Shown piece by piece: positions 30,570-30,622 of a stretch of 30,622 nucleotides of DNA. Numbering within the stretch: the stretch's first letter is position 1; each line of letters opens with the position of its first letter. The DNA is from Oscillospiraceae bacterium (GTDB taxonomy: Bacteria; Bacillota; Clostridia; Oscillospirales; Acutalibacteraceae), in assembly GCA_031267335.1 (NCBI GenBank), contig JAIRZH010000010.1, positions 1 through 30,622 on the forward strand, in the 5' to 3' direction. The translations under genes were made by a program, and so were the position numbers. The notes under the pieces are model-generated. The model did not search any database, was not told the DNA's origin, and was given only the letters and a program-made list of their open reading frames with translations.

Positions 30570-30622
30570 ATGTTTATAAATACAAATTTGAAAGTCTTTG
30601 AAAACACTGATTTTGGTAAGGT
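30570..30622 (+). CDS. Start of a second BRO-type antirepressor gene (partial)
   Basis: ATG with TTTTGGAGG upstream opens a frame that runs off the window. The 17 residues MFINTNLKVFENTDFGK resemble the BRO-N start of the gene at 25454 (LEIFNSDQFGQ). The F-x-x-x-x-FG-K/Q pattern is typical of BRO-N proteins. The call is tentative because so little is visible. Confidence 0.55.
   Translation, partial: MFINTNLKVFENTDFGK

Overview
The window is about 30.6 kb of an AT-rich tailed bacteriophage or prophage with a long non-contractile (siphovirus-type) tail and HK97-type head genes. Almost everything is on the + strand and tightly packed, with ATGA/GTGA/TTGA overlaps and strong GGAGG ribosome sites. 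Low GC, the Shine-Dalgarno style, and the gene families (P27 small terminase, phi13-like major tail protein, prophage endopeptidase tail, DUF1492-like activator, DUF5049) point to a host in the Bacillota, probably Clostridia-like. No host gene, tRNA or integrase is visible, so the species cannot be named and I cannot tell whether this is an integrated prophage. No lysis gene is visible either.

Layout. (1) 1-6667, replication: the end of an unknown early gene, a four-cysteine phage protein, a family A DNA polymerase with proofreading domain, a 1046-aa primase-polymerase/DUF927 helicase, an iteron-like AT-rich gap that could be the origin, and a VRR-NUC nuclease. (2) 6668-7037: an unusual A-rich, repetitive non-coding stretch where related phages usually carry an SNF2 helicase. 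(3) 7038-10294, late switch and packaging start: a sigma-region-4-like activator, a promoter-like region with TGGCA repeats and a hairpin, an HNH endonuclease, a cos-like GC-rich spot, small terminase, a small PnuC-like membrane protein and a ParB-methyltransferase fusion. (4) 10287-13911, accessory cassette: a 22-codon remnant of a cytosine-C5 methyltransferase, a reverse-strand ribbon-helix-helix regulator, an ATP-dependent DNA ligase, an amidoligase, a gamma-glutamylcyclotransferase-like protein, a 58-aa DUF5049 protein and a serine-recombinase-like protein lacking the catalytic serine. (5) 13997-24638, head and tail: large terminase, portal, ClpP-like protease, major capsid protein, connectors, tail completion proteins, major tail protein, a chaperone pair joined by a -1 frameshift, and the tape measure. 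(6) 24635-30485, tail tip and accessory genes: distal tail protein, a BRO antirepressor inserted before the tail endopeptidase gene, a tail fibre with a T4 gp12-like end, and an HTH/zinc-finger protein. A second BRO-type gene starts at the window edge.

How the genes work together: the replication genes form a self-contained primase, helicase, polymerase and nuclease set. The activator at 7038 probably turns on the packaging and structural genes. The HNH protein, both terminase subunits and a cos-like site make the packaging motor.

The most interesting part is the cassette at 10.3-13.9 kb. The same 10-bp operator-like sequence lies against the -10 region of three promoters: the regulator's own, the ligase's and the amidoligase's. 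This suggests one small regulon joining nick sealing to peptide or amide-bond chemistry. Several scars (methyltransferase stub, duplicated gene starts at 26223/26342, a duplicated tail-gene end at 21390/21476, palindromic inserts at 17010 and 19821) show repeated illegitimate recombination.
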